From the NCBI GenBank assembly GCA_943788505.1, contig CALSQR010000002.1, positions 819,213 through 883,212 on the forward strand: a stretch of 64,000 nucleotides of DNA. The letters run 5' to 3'. This DNA is from an uncultured bacterium (lineage in GTDB: Bacteria; Bacteroidota; Rhodothermia; Rhodothermales; UBA10348). The position numbers and the translations under genes were made by a program. Position 1 is the stretch's first letter. Each line of letters opens with the position of its first letter. The notes beneath the pieces are model-generated. The model saw only the letters and a program-made list of their open reading frames with translations. It was not told the origin of the DNA and did not search any database. Shown here in pieces: positions 36,067 to 44,494 of this stretch.

Positions 36067-36921
36067 TCAGGCGGCCAGTCCTTGGCGGTTCGTCCAAAAG
36101 CGGAACTCATCTACTAACTGATCGAACGAGTCCAATGCAAACAGGAGCGGTTGCAGGTGCCACACCTCGTAGTCTTGGTTGATTACTGCCTCAATCGAAA
36201 AGTCTCTGACATCAACAGTCTCTGACAATGCATGTACGATTTCTTCTTTCGAGGAAATGATACCAGCGCCGAATACCCGTAGTCCTTCTGCTTGTCTGAT
36301 CAGGCCAAATTCGATAGTAAACCAGTGCAGCCGTTCGAGATACGTCCGTTGTATTCCCGTTGCTTGAAGGGCCGTTTTGCCAAACAGATGATAGAAATCA
36401 GCGACGGCAGGTTCGGTTAGCATTGGCATGTGACCAAACATGTCATGAAAGCAGTCCGGGGCTGGCGTGTAATCCAACTCATTTTTTTCCCTGATATAGT
36501 CCGTCGAAGGAAAAACACGATCTGAGATCAGCTGAAAAAAGTCCTTTTCATGGAGCAATCCTGGGATGCGGGCAATGCGCCATCCTGACGCAGATTCAAG
36601 TCGTTCGCTGAGGTCTTTTAGCCCAGGAATACCGGTATCGTCCATTCCAAGAATGTCTACTCCTTCGAGGTAGGATGCACCTGCTCGACCAGGAAGTAGA
36701 TCCATCTGTCGGTTGAACAAATAGCTCCAGTTATGATTGTGCTCATCAGAATAGATAGGCTTTCTGATTTCATTCCCGATCGGGGGAGCACCGTGTAAAT
36801 ATTGAGGTGTACAGCGCGGATCATTTCCGCCTTCTGCGGCGCGTTCGTAGACTGACAATGGAGCCTCTTGCGCGGCCCCGGCATCTGCTGATCTGGCGTC
36901 GTTCATTGTTCGCGTACTCAA
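36067..36921 (-). CDS. phhA: Phenylalanine 4-monooxygenase
   Basis: A pterin-dependent non-haem iron hydroxylase converting phenylalanine to tyrosine. 284 residues. DYTPAPDCFHDMFGHMP supplies the two iron-binding His residues, and RLHWFTIEFGLIRQ the Glu ligand. GAGIISSKEEIVHAL is also typical of the bacterial monomeric enzyme. The length matches bacterial PhhA without the ACT-type regulatory domain of animals. The N-terminal 20 residues are Ala/Asp rich and may be a start artefact. No pterin-recycling (phhB) gene is adjacent; tyrosine supply or phenylalanine breakdown are both possible roles. Confidence 0.94.
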   Translation of the reverse strand: MSTRTMNDARSADAGAAQEAPLSVYERAAEGGNDPRCTPQYLHGAPPIGNEIRKPIYSDEHNHNWSYLFNRQMDLLPGRAGASYLEGVDILGMDDTGIPGLKDLSERLESASGWRIARIPGLLHEKDFFQLISDRVFPSTDYIREKNELDYTPAPDCFHDMFGHMPMLTEPAVADFYHLFGKTALQATGIQRTYLERLHWFTIEFGLIRQAEGLRVFGAGIISSKEEIVHALSETVDVRDFSIEAVINQDYEVWHLQPLLFALDSFDQLVDEFRFWTNRQGLAA

Positions 36922-37082
36922 TAGAGTTTCAGACGGACATCGGAGAAAGAATCCCAGATAGTGGAAAACAATACGTCGGGAAACGTCCTCTTTTGCGTCG
37001 AGTCACCTGAAGGTTAACAGTGTTATTCCTGATTGAATCATGTATGCTCAATTCTCCTTCAAGGTTCAAGGCCTACTCTGAG

Positions 37083-37103
37083 GGACCTATAAAACCTAGG
37101 TCC
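37083..37103 (-). terminator. Hairpin after the nhaC transcript (weak terminator)
   Basis: GGACCTA/TAGGTCC, a perfect 7-base stem with a 7-base loop, starts about 18 bases past the stop of the small membrane protein gene. It has no T run on either strand, so termination there is uncertain. Confidence 0.3.
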
Positions 37104-37120
37104 ACTTTGCTATCCGAGCG

Positions 37121-37345
37121 TCACTCCCGATCCGATTCCATCTTACGTCGGGCAAAAGCAGCCACGATCATGAATCCAACGGAGGCAGCTGCGCCGGCCA
37201 TAATGGCCTGATCCGATAGGTTGAACAGACCATCCATGATGAGCGCGACGAGTCCGAACAACAAGGAAAAAAGCGCGCCGAATAGGCAGGCCGTCCCAAT
37301 AATGATGCCCCACGACCCCAGAAGTAGTTCATCCAGTTCCTGCAT
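37121..37345 (-). CDS. Small two-helix membrane protein coupled to nhaC
   Basis: A 74-residue protein I do not recognise by name. It has two hydrophobic helices (IIIGTACLFGALFSLLFGLV and QAIMAGAAASVGFMIVAAFA) with an acidic start (MQELDELLL) and a basic, charged end (ARRKMESDRE). Its ATG shares a base with the stop of the antiporter gene (TAATG), so the two should be made together. It is probably an accessory or stabilising subunit of the antiporter (inference from coupling). Confidence 0.7.
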   Translation of the reverse strand: MQELDELLLGSWGIIIGTACLFGALFSLLFGLVALIMDGLFNLSDQAIMAGAAASVGFMIVAAFARRKMESDRE

Positions 37346-38775
37346 TAGAGAATCAGGCCTGCAATCATGAATGCTACGATGGAGAATCCACCGACCAGCA
37401 AGGCATACGGTAATTGAGTGTTGATGTGATCAACATGGTCCGAGGCCGCAGACATGGAAGAAATGAGCGACGTATCCGACAAAGGAGAAGCATGATCTCC
37501 AAAGACACCACCTGACAGGACAGCGCCCAGCATGAGTGGCATCGACAAACCCAGCCCCTCGGCCAGCGGCAATGCAATCGGTATTAGGATGGCAAATCCG
37601 GTCCAGGAGGAGCCAAGAGTAAAGGATACGAATGCCCCGACGATGAATATGAGGGATGGCAGCCACCAACCAGGCCATCCAGTCCCTACAACCCCTATGA
37701 TGTAAGGTCCCATTTCAAGCGCCCTGGAGACCTGGCCTAAGGCGAAGGCAAGTGCCACGAGCGTAACCATTCCAATGAGACCACCAGATCCCTTCAAGAC
37801 TAGTGCCATGGACTCGGTTGGCTTCATTAGCGCTTTTCCGTCTTTTCCAGACCCTGGAAGGGCAAACATGACCATTGCTGATCCAACCGCCGCGATAACA
37901 GCCCAAAGAACAGACGTAGATCCGCTGCCCTCCATGATGACGCCATCTCCGGTTATATACAAACCGATGAATATCATCCCAACCATTACCATAATCGGTA
38001 TGATGAGATGCCTTCCTTTTTCAACCGAATCGTTCACTGGTTGCAGCTCTACTATCTCTTCTGCTACGAGTGGAATGGCGCCCGGCCGCAAGACCTCTCC
38101 CGTCGTTTCCGCTCGAACTTCAGCCGTCTTCATTGAGCCAAAACTCCAGCCGGTAATAGCCAGAACCAACGCAAAAATGATGGAGAAAATCGCGTAGAAA
38201 TTCAATAGTACCGAGGATGCCAACAACCCTACAGCTCCATCCGTTACACCTTGCGCAGCAAGGAGTCCCAGCACAAATGCTCCCCAGCCATTGAGAGGAA
38301 TGGACATACAGACGGCCGCACTTGTCGAATCACAATAAAAGGCGAGTTTTTCCCGTGGGATTTTCAGTTTGTCGAACAAGGGCCGGTTGATGGCACCAAC
38401 GATAAGGCTGGTAATACTTGATTCGACGAAAATCACCATCCCTACGCCCCAAGCGAGTACCTCAGCTCCTCGGCGGGTTTGTCCCCATCCCCGATTGGAA
38501 GCCCATGTGATAAACCCGTTTACACCACCGGAGGCCTGGACCAGCGCGATCAACCCTCCGACCATCAGCGAAAATAGAAGAATGCGGACGTTGCCCGGAT
38601 CCTCAAAGACGGCTACGAGCTGATCGATCAGTTCGCGAATACCGAGAATTGGATTGCCCCCAACAAGAATGGTGGTACCTAGCCAGAGACCTGCCAAAAG
38701 AGACAAGTACACTTCCTTGGTCCACAAGGCCAGGACAATGGCCAGGATGGGTGGTAGTAAGACGATCCATTCCAT
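37345..38775 (-). CDS. nhaC: Na+/H+ antiporter NhaC family
   Basis: A 476-residue inner-membrane protein with about eleven helices and NhaC-type features: a start rich in Leu/Pro (MEWIVLLPPILAIVLALWTK), FVESSITSLIVGAINRPLFD, the conserved YCDSTSAAVCMSIPLNGWGA and the later GSSWTGFAILIPIALPLAEG and GDHASPLSDTSLISSMSA. NhaC proteins exchange Na+ (or sometimes amino acids or malate/lactate) for protons. Residues about 210-245 form a cytoplasmic loop with a charged stretch. It is followed by a coupled small membrane protein. A Na+ cycle would suit a marine organism, but substrate is not proven. Confidence 0.9.
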   Translation of the reverse strand: MEWIVLLPPILAIVLALWTKEVYLSLLAGLWLGTTILVGGNPILGIRELIDQLVAVFEDPGNVRILLFSLMVGGLIALVQASGGVNGFITWASNRGWGQTRRGAEVLAWGVGMVIFVESSITSLIVGAINRPLFDKLKIPREKLAFYCDSTSAAVCMSIPLNGWGAFVLGLLAAQGVTDGAVGLLASSVLLNFYAIFSIIFALVLAITGWSFGSMKTAEVRAETTGEVLRPGAIPLVAEEIVELQPVNDSVEKGRHLIIPIMVMVGMIFIGLYITGDGVIMEGSGSTSVLWAVIAAVGSAMVMFALPGSGKDGKALMKPTESMALVLKGSGGLIGMVTLVALAFALGQVSRALEMGPYIIGVVGTGWPGWWLPSLIFIVGAFVSFTLGSSWTGFAILIPIALPLAEGLGLSMPLMLGAVLSGGVFGDHASPLSDTSLISSMSAASDHVDHINTQLPYALLVGGFSIVAFMIAGLIL

Positions 38776-39003
38776 GGATTCAGGAGATTAATTCGCGGTT
38801 GTGCAGAATCTAAGGGAAAAGGGGGAGCTTGCACATCCTGTTTTCTGGATCTACCGTTGAGGATCACTTTACTCGCTGCGCACCCATTCCGATGTTCATC
38901 CGTACCATGCGGCTGAAGCTGTCTTTTCTACCATCCTCATGGACGAACGGCCAACCTCTATTGGCGTCCCCCACATATACTTTCAGAAACCCACCTCCCA
39001 CGC

Positions 39004-40101
39004 ATGAGCGACTCTTCCAAACGGTTCAAGAATGCCATGGATGGTGCCTCGCGCTACACTACCACGGTTCTTGAAGAATTCCGAACCGGCGAGATCCCGG
39101 ACTCCCTTCGGAGGGATTTTCGAGAGACCTACGATTTCTATTTGAGTGACGAAGAACGTCTGAAAATGGCGAAAATGGGCCGTATTCAACGCAGCCTGTT
39201 CTCTTCCTACTATATGATCCGCAGCCTTTTCCTTCGGTTAAGTCCAGCGCGGCGGTTAGTCGTCATTATTGCTTTTTTTATGGCTTGGACTGGGTTTTCG
39301 GGCGATGGGGATGAGACCTTCCTAGGATTTCTCATCATGTTTTTTGTTTTGGGTCTCGAGCTGAAAGACAAAACCATGGCACGAGATGAACTGCAGGAAG
39401 GCCGTGCTGTCCAACTTGCTATCATGCCCTCCTCCGCACCAGAAGTACCCGGCTGGGAAATCTGGTTCCACTCCACTCCTGCCAATGACGTTGGGGGGGA
39501 CTTGGTCGATCACATGGCGCTGGGGGAGCATCGCCTTGCTGTCACGTTGGGTGACGTTGCAGGTAAAGGACTTGCCGCTGCGTTGATGGCTGCAAAGCTG
39601 CAGGCAACCATTCGAGCCATCGCGCCGGATGAAGACAACTTGTCCGAACGTGCTGGCAAACTCAATCGCATCTTGCGAAGGGACGGTGTTCCGAACCGCT
39701 TTATCTCTATGATTCATTGCGATGTTTCAACCGATTCAGGTGAGATTCACTACGTAAATGCTGGCCATCACCCTCCCCTTTTAATCCATGAAGATGGGTT
39801 AAGCGAACTGCAGAGAGGCGATGCCGCTATTGGATTAAGCCCCGACACTACATTCAAGGGACACGACGTCCAGCTTGGTGAAAATGACCTTTTTGTGATC
39901 TATTCGGATGGTGTCACAGAGGCTCGCAATGAAATTGGGCGATTTTATTCTGACGAGCGTTTCCTAGACTTAGTGCGTCATTGTCACGGAATGAGTGCCG
40001 CCTCTCTTGGTGAGCGTATCATTGAATCCGTGTCTACCTTTGTTCAAGGCGGCCCTCAAAGCGACGATCTTTCTCTAGTAATCCTTCGACGACTTCCATG
40101 A
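39004..40101 (+). CDS. SpoIIE-type PP2C serine phosphatase, membrane-bound
   Basis: A 365-residue protein. Residues 1-75 are cytoplasmic, followed by two hydrophobic helices ([16 protein letters not shown] and [16 protein letters not shown]) and a C-terminal SpoIIE/RsbU phosphatase domain (about 140-363). Metal-binding acids are visible in [47 protein letters not shown] and [13 protein letters not shown]. Such phosphatases dephosphorylate anti-sigma-factor antagonists in partner-switching pathways, but no STAS or anti-sigma gene is nearby. The following RidA gene overlaps by ATGA. Confidence 0.9.
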   Translation: MSDSSKRFKNAMDGASRYTTTVLEEFRTGEIPDSLRRDFRETYDFYLSDEERLKMAKMGRIQRSLFSSYYMIRSLFLRLSPARRLVVIIAFFMAWTGFSGDGDETFLGFLIMFFVLGLELKDKTMARDELQEGRAVQLAIMPSSAPEVPGWEIWFHSTPANDVGGDLVDHMALGEHRLAVTLGDVAGKGLAAALMAAKLQATIRAIAPDEDNLSERAGKLNRILRRDGVPNRFISMIHCDVSTDSGEIHYVNAGHHPPLLIHEDGLSELQRGDAAIGLSPDTTFKGHDVQLGENDLFVIYSDGVTEARNEIGRFYSDERFLDLVRHCHGMSAASLGERIIESVSTFVQGGPQSDDLSLVILRRLP

Positions 40102-40493
40102 ATCGAACACTAATAAGCTCAGGCGCTCGTTGGGAGCCACTAGTTGGGTATTCTCGAGCAGTCCGGGTCGAAAACCATGTCTCTGTTTCGGGCACAACGG
40201 CCACAGATGAAAATGGACATCTTGTGGGAGCTGGCAATGCCTACAAGCAGACGTTGCAGACACTACGAAACATTGAATGGGCGCTTGTCCAAGCCGGGGC
40301 TTCCATTCGGGACGTCATCCGAACCCGTATCTATGTGACCGATATCACGCTATGGGAAGATATTGGGCGGGCACACGGTGAGGTATTTGGCGACATTAGA
40401 CCTGCCACTTCGATGGTTCAAGTAGTTGCCCTCATTGACCCGGATATGATGGTCGAAATCGAAGCGGACGCTATCATTGGCTCCGGCGCGTAA
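40098..40493 (+). CDS. RidA family enamine/imine deaminase
   Basis: A 131-residue YjgF/YER057c/UK114-family protein. Its sequence runs [20 protein letters not shown], then [20 protein letters not shown] and [16 protein letters not shown], with an Arg (in IRTRIYVTD) and Glu near the end ([10 protein letters not shown]) at the places used in RidA to hydrolyse reactive imines. Members protect PLP enzymes from 2-aminoacrylate. It is translationally coupled (ATGA) to the SpoIIE-type phosphatase, an unexpected pairing. Confidence 0.9.
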   Translation: MNRTLISSGARWEPLVGYSRAVRVENHVSVSGTTATDENGHLVGAGNAYKQTLQTLRNIEWALVQAGASIRDVIRTRIYVTDITLWEDIGRAHGEVFGDIRPATSMVQVVALIDPDMMVEIEADAIIGSGA

Positions 40494-40530
40494 AATTACG
40501 TCTAATTAGACCCGAGGAACCCTCATCGCA

Positions 40531-40559
40531 TTGACCGGTCAAACGCGACCTTATATATT
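40531..40559 (+). promoter_or_regulatory. Sigma-70-like promoter for the M23 peptidase gene
   Basis: TTGACC (40531-40536) and TATATT (40554-40559) are 17 bases apart, 57 bases before the ATG at 40616. Downstream, a small ACCCT-TTGC-AGGGT hairpin with six T (40579-40597) lies in the predicted leader. Confidence 0.45.
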
Positions 40560-40615
40560 GTTTGGATTCGGCTTTGTGACCCTTTGCAGGGTTTTTTACT
40601 TCTTTCCCGCCCGTA

Positions 40616-41593
40616 ATGTCTCGTAAGCGCACCTACATTTTTGACAACGACGCCTGCTCGTTTGTTGAAATTCAGAAAACGCCACTGCAGAAAGCTCGTA
40701 CGTTTCTCTGGATGGGAGCTGTATCTGTTGTCTGCGCAGTCGTCTTGATGATCGGCCTCGACCGAATTGTGTCGACGCCCGAAGAAATGGCCTTGGTAGA
40801 CGAAAACACCGCCCTGCAGCGGCAACTAGAGTCTGTCAACAAGCGCCTAGATGGTGTCACCGACGACTTAATGCGTATTCGTAAGACCGATGATGATCTA
40901 TACCGAGTCCTTCTCAATGCAAAAGGCATTTCGGACGACATTGCCCAAGTTGGGGTTGGTGGTACAGATCCCTACCCTGAGTTCAGCCGGTTCAGTTCCG
41001 GCACCTCCAGCGTTCTGATCGAGAACGCCTCAAAGATTGACCAACTTGAGCGCCTGCTACTTTTGCAGAGTAATAGTTATCGTGAGCTGACGCTCCTGGC
41101 TGAAGATCACGAGCAGCAGCTGACGGAAATGCCGGCCATTCAACCAGTCGACGGTCGGATTACTTCGGGATTTGGCATCCGTTTCCACCCAGTCCTGAAA
41201 GTTAGCCGCATGCATCCTGGTTTGGATTTCCACGCTCCAGTCGGTACACCCATTTACGCTACAGGTGATGGCGTCATTAAGGAAGCCAAAGCAGGAAGTG
41301 GATTAGGGCGTTACGTCAAAATTGAGCATACTACTGCGGGATATTTGACTGTATATGGCCACATGTCCAAAATTGCTCAGGGCATACGGTCCGGACGGCC
41401 TGTTAAGCGTGGAGATGTGATTGGGTTCAGTGGCAACACAGGCCTCTCTGAAGCCCCGCATTTGCACTACGAAGTTCGCGATCTCGAAGGCAAGCAGCTA
41501 AACCCGCTATACTTTCTCGCTCCGTCTTTGACGCCTTCCGAGTACGAGCAGCTTCTCAAGGAAGCTGACGCTACCACATTCATCTTCGACTGA
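40616..41593 (+). CDS. M23 family murein endopeptidase, membrane-anchored
   Basis: A 325-residue zinc peptidase (LytM/lysostaphin fold) expected to cleave peptidoglycan cross-links. The N-terminus is cytoplasmic (MSRKRTYIFDNDACSFVEIQ), with one transmembrane helix (FLWMGAVSVVCAVVLMIGL) and a coiled-coil stretch (ALQRQLESVNKRLDGVTDDL). The M23 domain (about 185-305) has HPGLDFHAPVGTPIYATGDG (H-x3-D), a central VYGHM and the closing HLHYEVRD. The active-site His and Asp are present, so catalysis is likely. It is typical of envelope biogenesis proteins in Bacteroidota. Confidence 0.93.
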   Translation: MSRKRTYIFDNDACSFVEIQKTPLQKARTFLWMGAVSVVCAVVLMIGLDRIVSTPEEMALVDENTALQRQLESVNKRLDGVTDDLMRIRKTDDDLYRVLLNAKGISDDIAQVGVGGTDPYPEFSRFSSGTSSVLIENASKIDQLERLLLLQSNSYRELTLLAEDHEQQLTEMPAIQPVDGRITSGFGIRFHPVLKVSRMHPGLDFHAPVGTPIYATGDGVIKEAKAGSGLGRYVKIEHTTAGYLTVYGHMSKIAQGIRSGRPVKRGDVIGFSGNTGLSEAPHLHYEVRDLEGKQLNPLYFLAPSLTPSEYEQLLKEADATTFIFD

Positions 41594-41721
41594 CCCTACC
41601 GGAAGTAAGCCTTCGAGGCATTCTGGGATATCGGCGGAAGATCATTGGGACTAGGTTGCAATTTTGGAATGCAACACCTATTGTCCGATCCAATGGCTAC
41701 CGACAAACTCTCGACTCATTA

Positions 41722-41940
41722 ATGTACTGGACCCTAGATCTGGCATCGCATCTTGAAGATGCCCCGTGGCCTGCCACGCGGCTGGAGTTGATAGACTATG
41801 CTGAACGCACAGGCGCCCCGCTGGAGGTTGTCGACAACCTGGAAGCCATGGAAGACGACGGCGAACCTTACGAGAGTATCGAAGAGGTTTGGCCGGACTT
41901 TCCTACCAAGGACGACGACTTCTACTTCGAGGACGACTAG
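41722..41940 (+). CDS. DUF2795 family small protein
   Basis: A 72-residue acidic protein opening MYWTLDLASHLEDAPWPATR and continuing ELIDYAERTGAPLEVVDNLE, then YESIEEVWPDFPTKDDDFYF: the DUF2795 pattern widely conserved in Bacteroidota. The function is unknown; the acidic C-terminus suggests a binding protein. The ATG at 41722 matches the family start. A longer reading from 41656 adds residues not seen in the family. It precedes the Omp85 gene by 13 bases and is probably co-transcribed. Confidence 0.88.
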   Translation: MYWTLDLASHLEDAPWPATRLELIDYAERTGAPLEVVDNLEAMEDDGEPYESIEEVWPDFPTKDDDFYFEDD

Positions 41941-41953
41941 ACCCGCTGGTCAG

Positions 41954-44404
41954 TTGCCAAGCAATCTATTTGGAATCGCGCTGACCGGAGTCCTGCTGGC
42001 CTTTGGCCTGCTTGTATCGCCCGACGTTCGCGCCCAGACGGCGCCCGACTCGGATAGCCTTCTCGTTTGGGAAGTGGGGTTTTCTGGCAATTCCTTTTTC
42101 TCAGCAGACGACCTTTCGCTCTATATCCGCACGCGTCGAAATCGGCGCATGATCGGAGTACCTGGGTTCACTTGGTGGAGATGGCTGTATAAATTCGGGG
42201 AAGGATCTCTTGGCGCAAATAGGGTAGGTCGAGTATTTATGGCCGCGGGTGAACCACCCGCTCTTCTAGATCGGACACTCCTTGAAAATGATGTCGAGCA
42301 ACTTCGATTGTTCTATCAACGAGAAGGATTCCGTGATGCAACTATTGAAGCATCGGTCAACAGGCTTGAATTCGGAGATCGTATTCGTGTAGAGTTTGAG
42401 GTCCAAGAAGGAAATCCGACCCATATCAGACACTTTCGGTACAACGGACTAGACGATCTTACTGACAGAGAGAAAAGAGAGCTACGTAGCCAATCACTGA
42501 TCCCTCTCGGGACAGCCATCGATGGTGATCAGCTGGCCTGGCGGGTCGAAACCCTCAGATACTCCGAGCCTCTACTCGTCGAGGAGCGTCAACGACTTAT
42601 AGGGTATTTGCGAAACGAAGGCTTCGCGGACGTCAATCGAAATGCCATTCACGCGGTGGTATATCCTGTTTCTCCTGATTCATTCGACGTAACGATTGAC
42701 GTAGCATTAGGGACCCGCTTCAGATTCGGAGATGTTGACTTTCAAGTTGCCGGCCCGATAGAAGGTGCGACCGTCCGAAGAGATTCCACCTACCTTTCGT
42801 CGTCTGAGCAAGAACAGCCCGGCGGTACTGTAAGCGCCTCTTTTATCGATGAACCCAGATTAGACTTCGATCTATTACGACGCACGCTCCAGTTCAGGCC
42901 GGGAGATCAGTTCAATCAAAGTCGTCTACTCGCAACGAAACGGCGAATCGATGCAACAGGAGTTTTCTCTTTCTCAGATATCGAAACGGCCACACCTGAC
43001 TCGACCAGGCCAGATGCTATCCGCCTCGACCACAGCATCAACCTTCAGACCCGGGCCAGGCATCAAATTCGCTTTGAGACCTTCATGTTGCAGCGCAGTG
43101 GCGCCTTGGCTGATACAGACAACGAACTGGGTACAGGACTCGGCGTCACCTATTCCAATTTGAATTTGTTCGGAGGCGGCGAGGCGTTCACCATTCGCTC
43201 GACAGGTACCGTAGCAGCCGATATCGGAGGACTTGGAGGGTTCACTTCGGCGCAATGGGAAAGCAGTGCAACGCTTTCATATCCTTATCTCACATTCCCG
43301 TTTGGACGATTTGACCGATTATCTTCTCTCTACGATGCCAGAAGCCAGATCTCTGTATCACTACTGGCTGCCCGTCGAGATGCCCTGAAGTTGACTCTTC
43401 GAGGACGAGGCGGCGCTCGATATCGGTTTGAGTTGAGGCATACCGAGTCCCTCTCTTCCGTGGTCGACCTAGTTGACATCACCGTATCCAATCCGGATAC
43501 CCTGGAAGGATTCAAGAGTATTTTCCTAGATGATGTTCTCACAGCGGTCGACGATCCAGTCCAGCAAGCGCAGATTATAGAGGATTACACTCGTCCTCAG
43601 TTCAACAACGCGTTACGCTACACCATTCGCTCTACGACGACTGACCTGTTCCGTCGAGAAAACGGACATTTCCGAGAAGCCTCTATCGAATTCGGGGGCA
43701 ATATGGGCCGAGTGCTTGATGGGCTAGTCTTCTCTCCGTCCGAGGTGGAGGGTACTATTCCTGGCTTTGGCGTCTTTGGAGGTAGTGGGACGAACCGAGG
43801 CATGATCTATCGACAGTATGTTCGATTATCAGTAGACATGAGGCGATACAAACCACTTACATCGCGGAGTGTCTTGGCTTGGAAACTCATGACAGGCATC
43901 GCGCATCCGACAGGCGCATCGGATGTAGTGCCGTTCGATCGCAGATTCTATTCCGGAGGGGCTAATTCCATTCGGGCGTGGCGGCTTCGGGAGCTCGGAC
44001 CTGGATCAGCACGCTTTACCTCAGATGCAGACTCGTTAGTCGTCTCTTCTGATGGAAGTAACATTCTAGGCGGCGATATCAAGCTTGAGGGATCGATTGA
44101 ACTTCGCACCATTGCGATTCGCAGATTATTCGAAGCTAATTGGATACTTACCTTATTCGCTGATGCGGGAAATGTCTGGTTAGGACCTCGCAACCCAGGC
44201 ACATCCGACGGCCGCTTTCGGTTCGATAGCTTTTCGGGAGATCTTGGTGTTGGTGCGGGATATGGCCTTCGGATTGCTTGGGAATACATCATCGTTCGCC
44301 TGGATGTTGGATACAAGGTGTTTGACCCAAGACGCCGAGGAGAATTCATGCCAGATCGATTTTCTGACCCGGTTTTGCAATTCGGTATCGGACACACGTT
44401 CTAA
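41954..44404 (+). CDS. BamA/TamA-type outer-membrane protein (Omp85)
   Basis: About 816 residues. The N-terminus is a signal peptide (LFGIALTGVLLAFGLLVSPD ... RAQ) reached from TTG 41954; the ATG at 41798 would overlap the DUF2795 gene by 143 bases and add basic Thr/Arg-rich residues, so it is rejected. POTRA domains are visible as LLVWEVGFSGNSFFSADDLS, RHFRYNGLDDLTDREKREL and LLRRTLQFRPGDQFNQSRLL. The beta-barrel part (about 420-816) has FDRRFYSGGANSIRAWRLRE (the Omp85 R-G-[FW] loop region) and ends in Phe, as outer-membrane barrels do. It should insert or secrete outer-membrane proteins. Confidence 0.88.
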   Translation: MPSNLFGIALTGVLLAFGLLVSPDVRAQTAPDSDSLLVWEVGFSGNSFFSADDLSLYIRTRRNRRMIGVPGFTWWRWLYKFGEGSLGANRVGRVFMAAGEPPALLDRTLLENDVEQLRLFYQREGFRDATIEASVNRLEFGDRIRVEFEVQEGNPTHIRHFRYNGLDDLTDREKRELRSQSLIPLGTAIDGDQLAWRVETLRYSEPLLVEERQRLIGYLRNEGFADVNRNAIHAVVYPVSPDSFDVTIDVALGTRFRFGDVDFQVAGPIEGATVRRDSTYLSSSEQEQPGGTVSASFIDEPRLDFDLLRRTLQFRPGDQFNQSRLLATKRRIDATGVFSFSDIETATPDSTRPDAIRLDHSINLQTRARHQIRFETFMLQRSGALADTDNELGTGLGVTYSNLNLFGGGEAFTIRSTGTVAADIGGLGGFTSAQWESSATLSYPYLTFPFGRFDRLSSLYDARSQISVSLLAARRDALKLTLRGRGGARYRFELRHTESLSSVVDLVDITVSNPDTLEGFKSIFLDDVLTAVDDPVQQAQIIEDYTRPQFNNALRYTIRSTTTDLFRRENGHFREASIEFGGNMGRVLDGLVFSPSEVEGTIPGFGVFGGSGTNRGMIYRQYVRLSVDMRRYKPLTSRSVLAWKLMTGIAHPTGASDVVPFDRRFYSGGANSIRAWRLRELGPGSARFTSDADSLVVSSDGSNILGGDIKLEGSIELRTIAIRRLFEANWILTLFADAGNVWLGPRNPGTSDGRFRFDSFSGDLGVGAGYGLRIAWEYIIVRLDVGYKVFDPRRRGEFMPDRFSDPVLQFGIGHTF

Positions 44405-44494
44405 ATTTTATACCCTCTTATCGGGACTTTCCCGCCCGGTCGCTGTTTCAATAGGCTAACAACAGCTTTCATCTCCCAATACGACTCCACACAC

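Noticed and set aside
41798-41953. ATG start for the Omp85 gene at 41798
   Set aside because: It would overlap the DUF2795 gene by 143 bases and put 52 basic Thr/Arg-rich residues in front of a good signal peptide.
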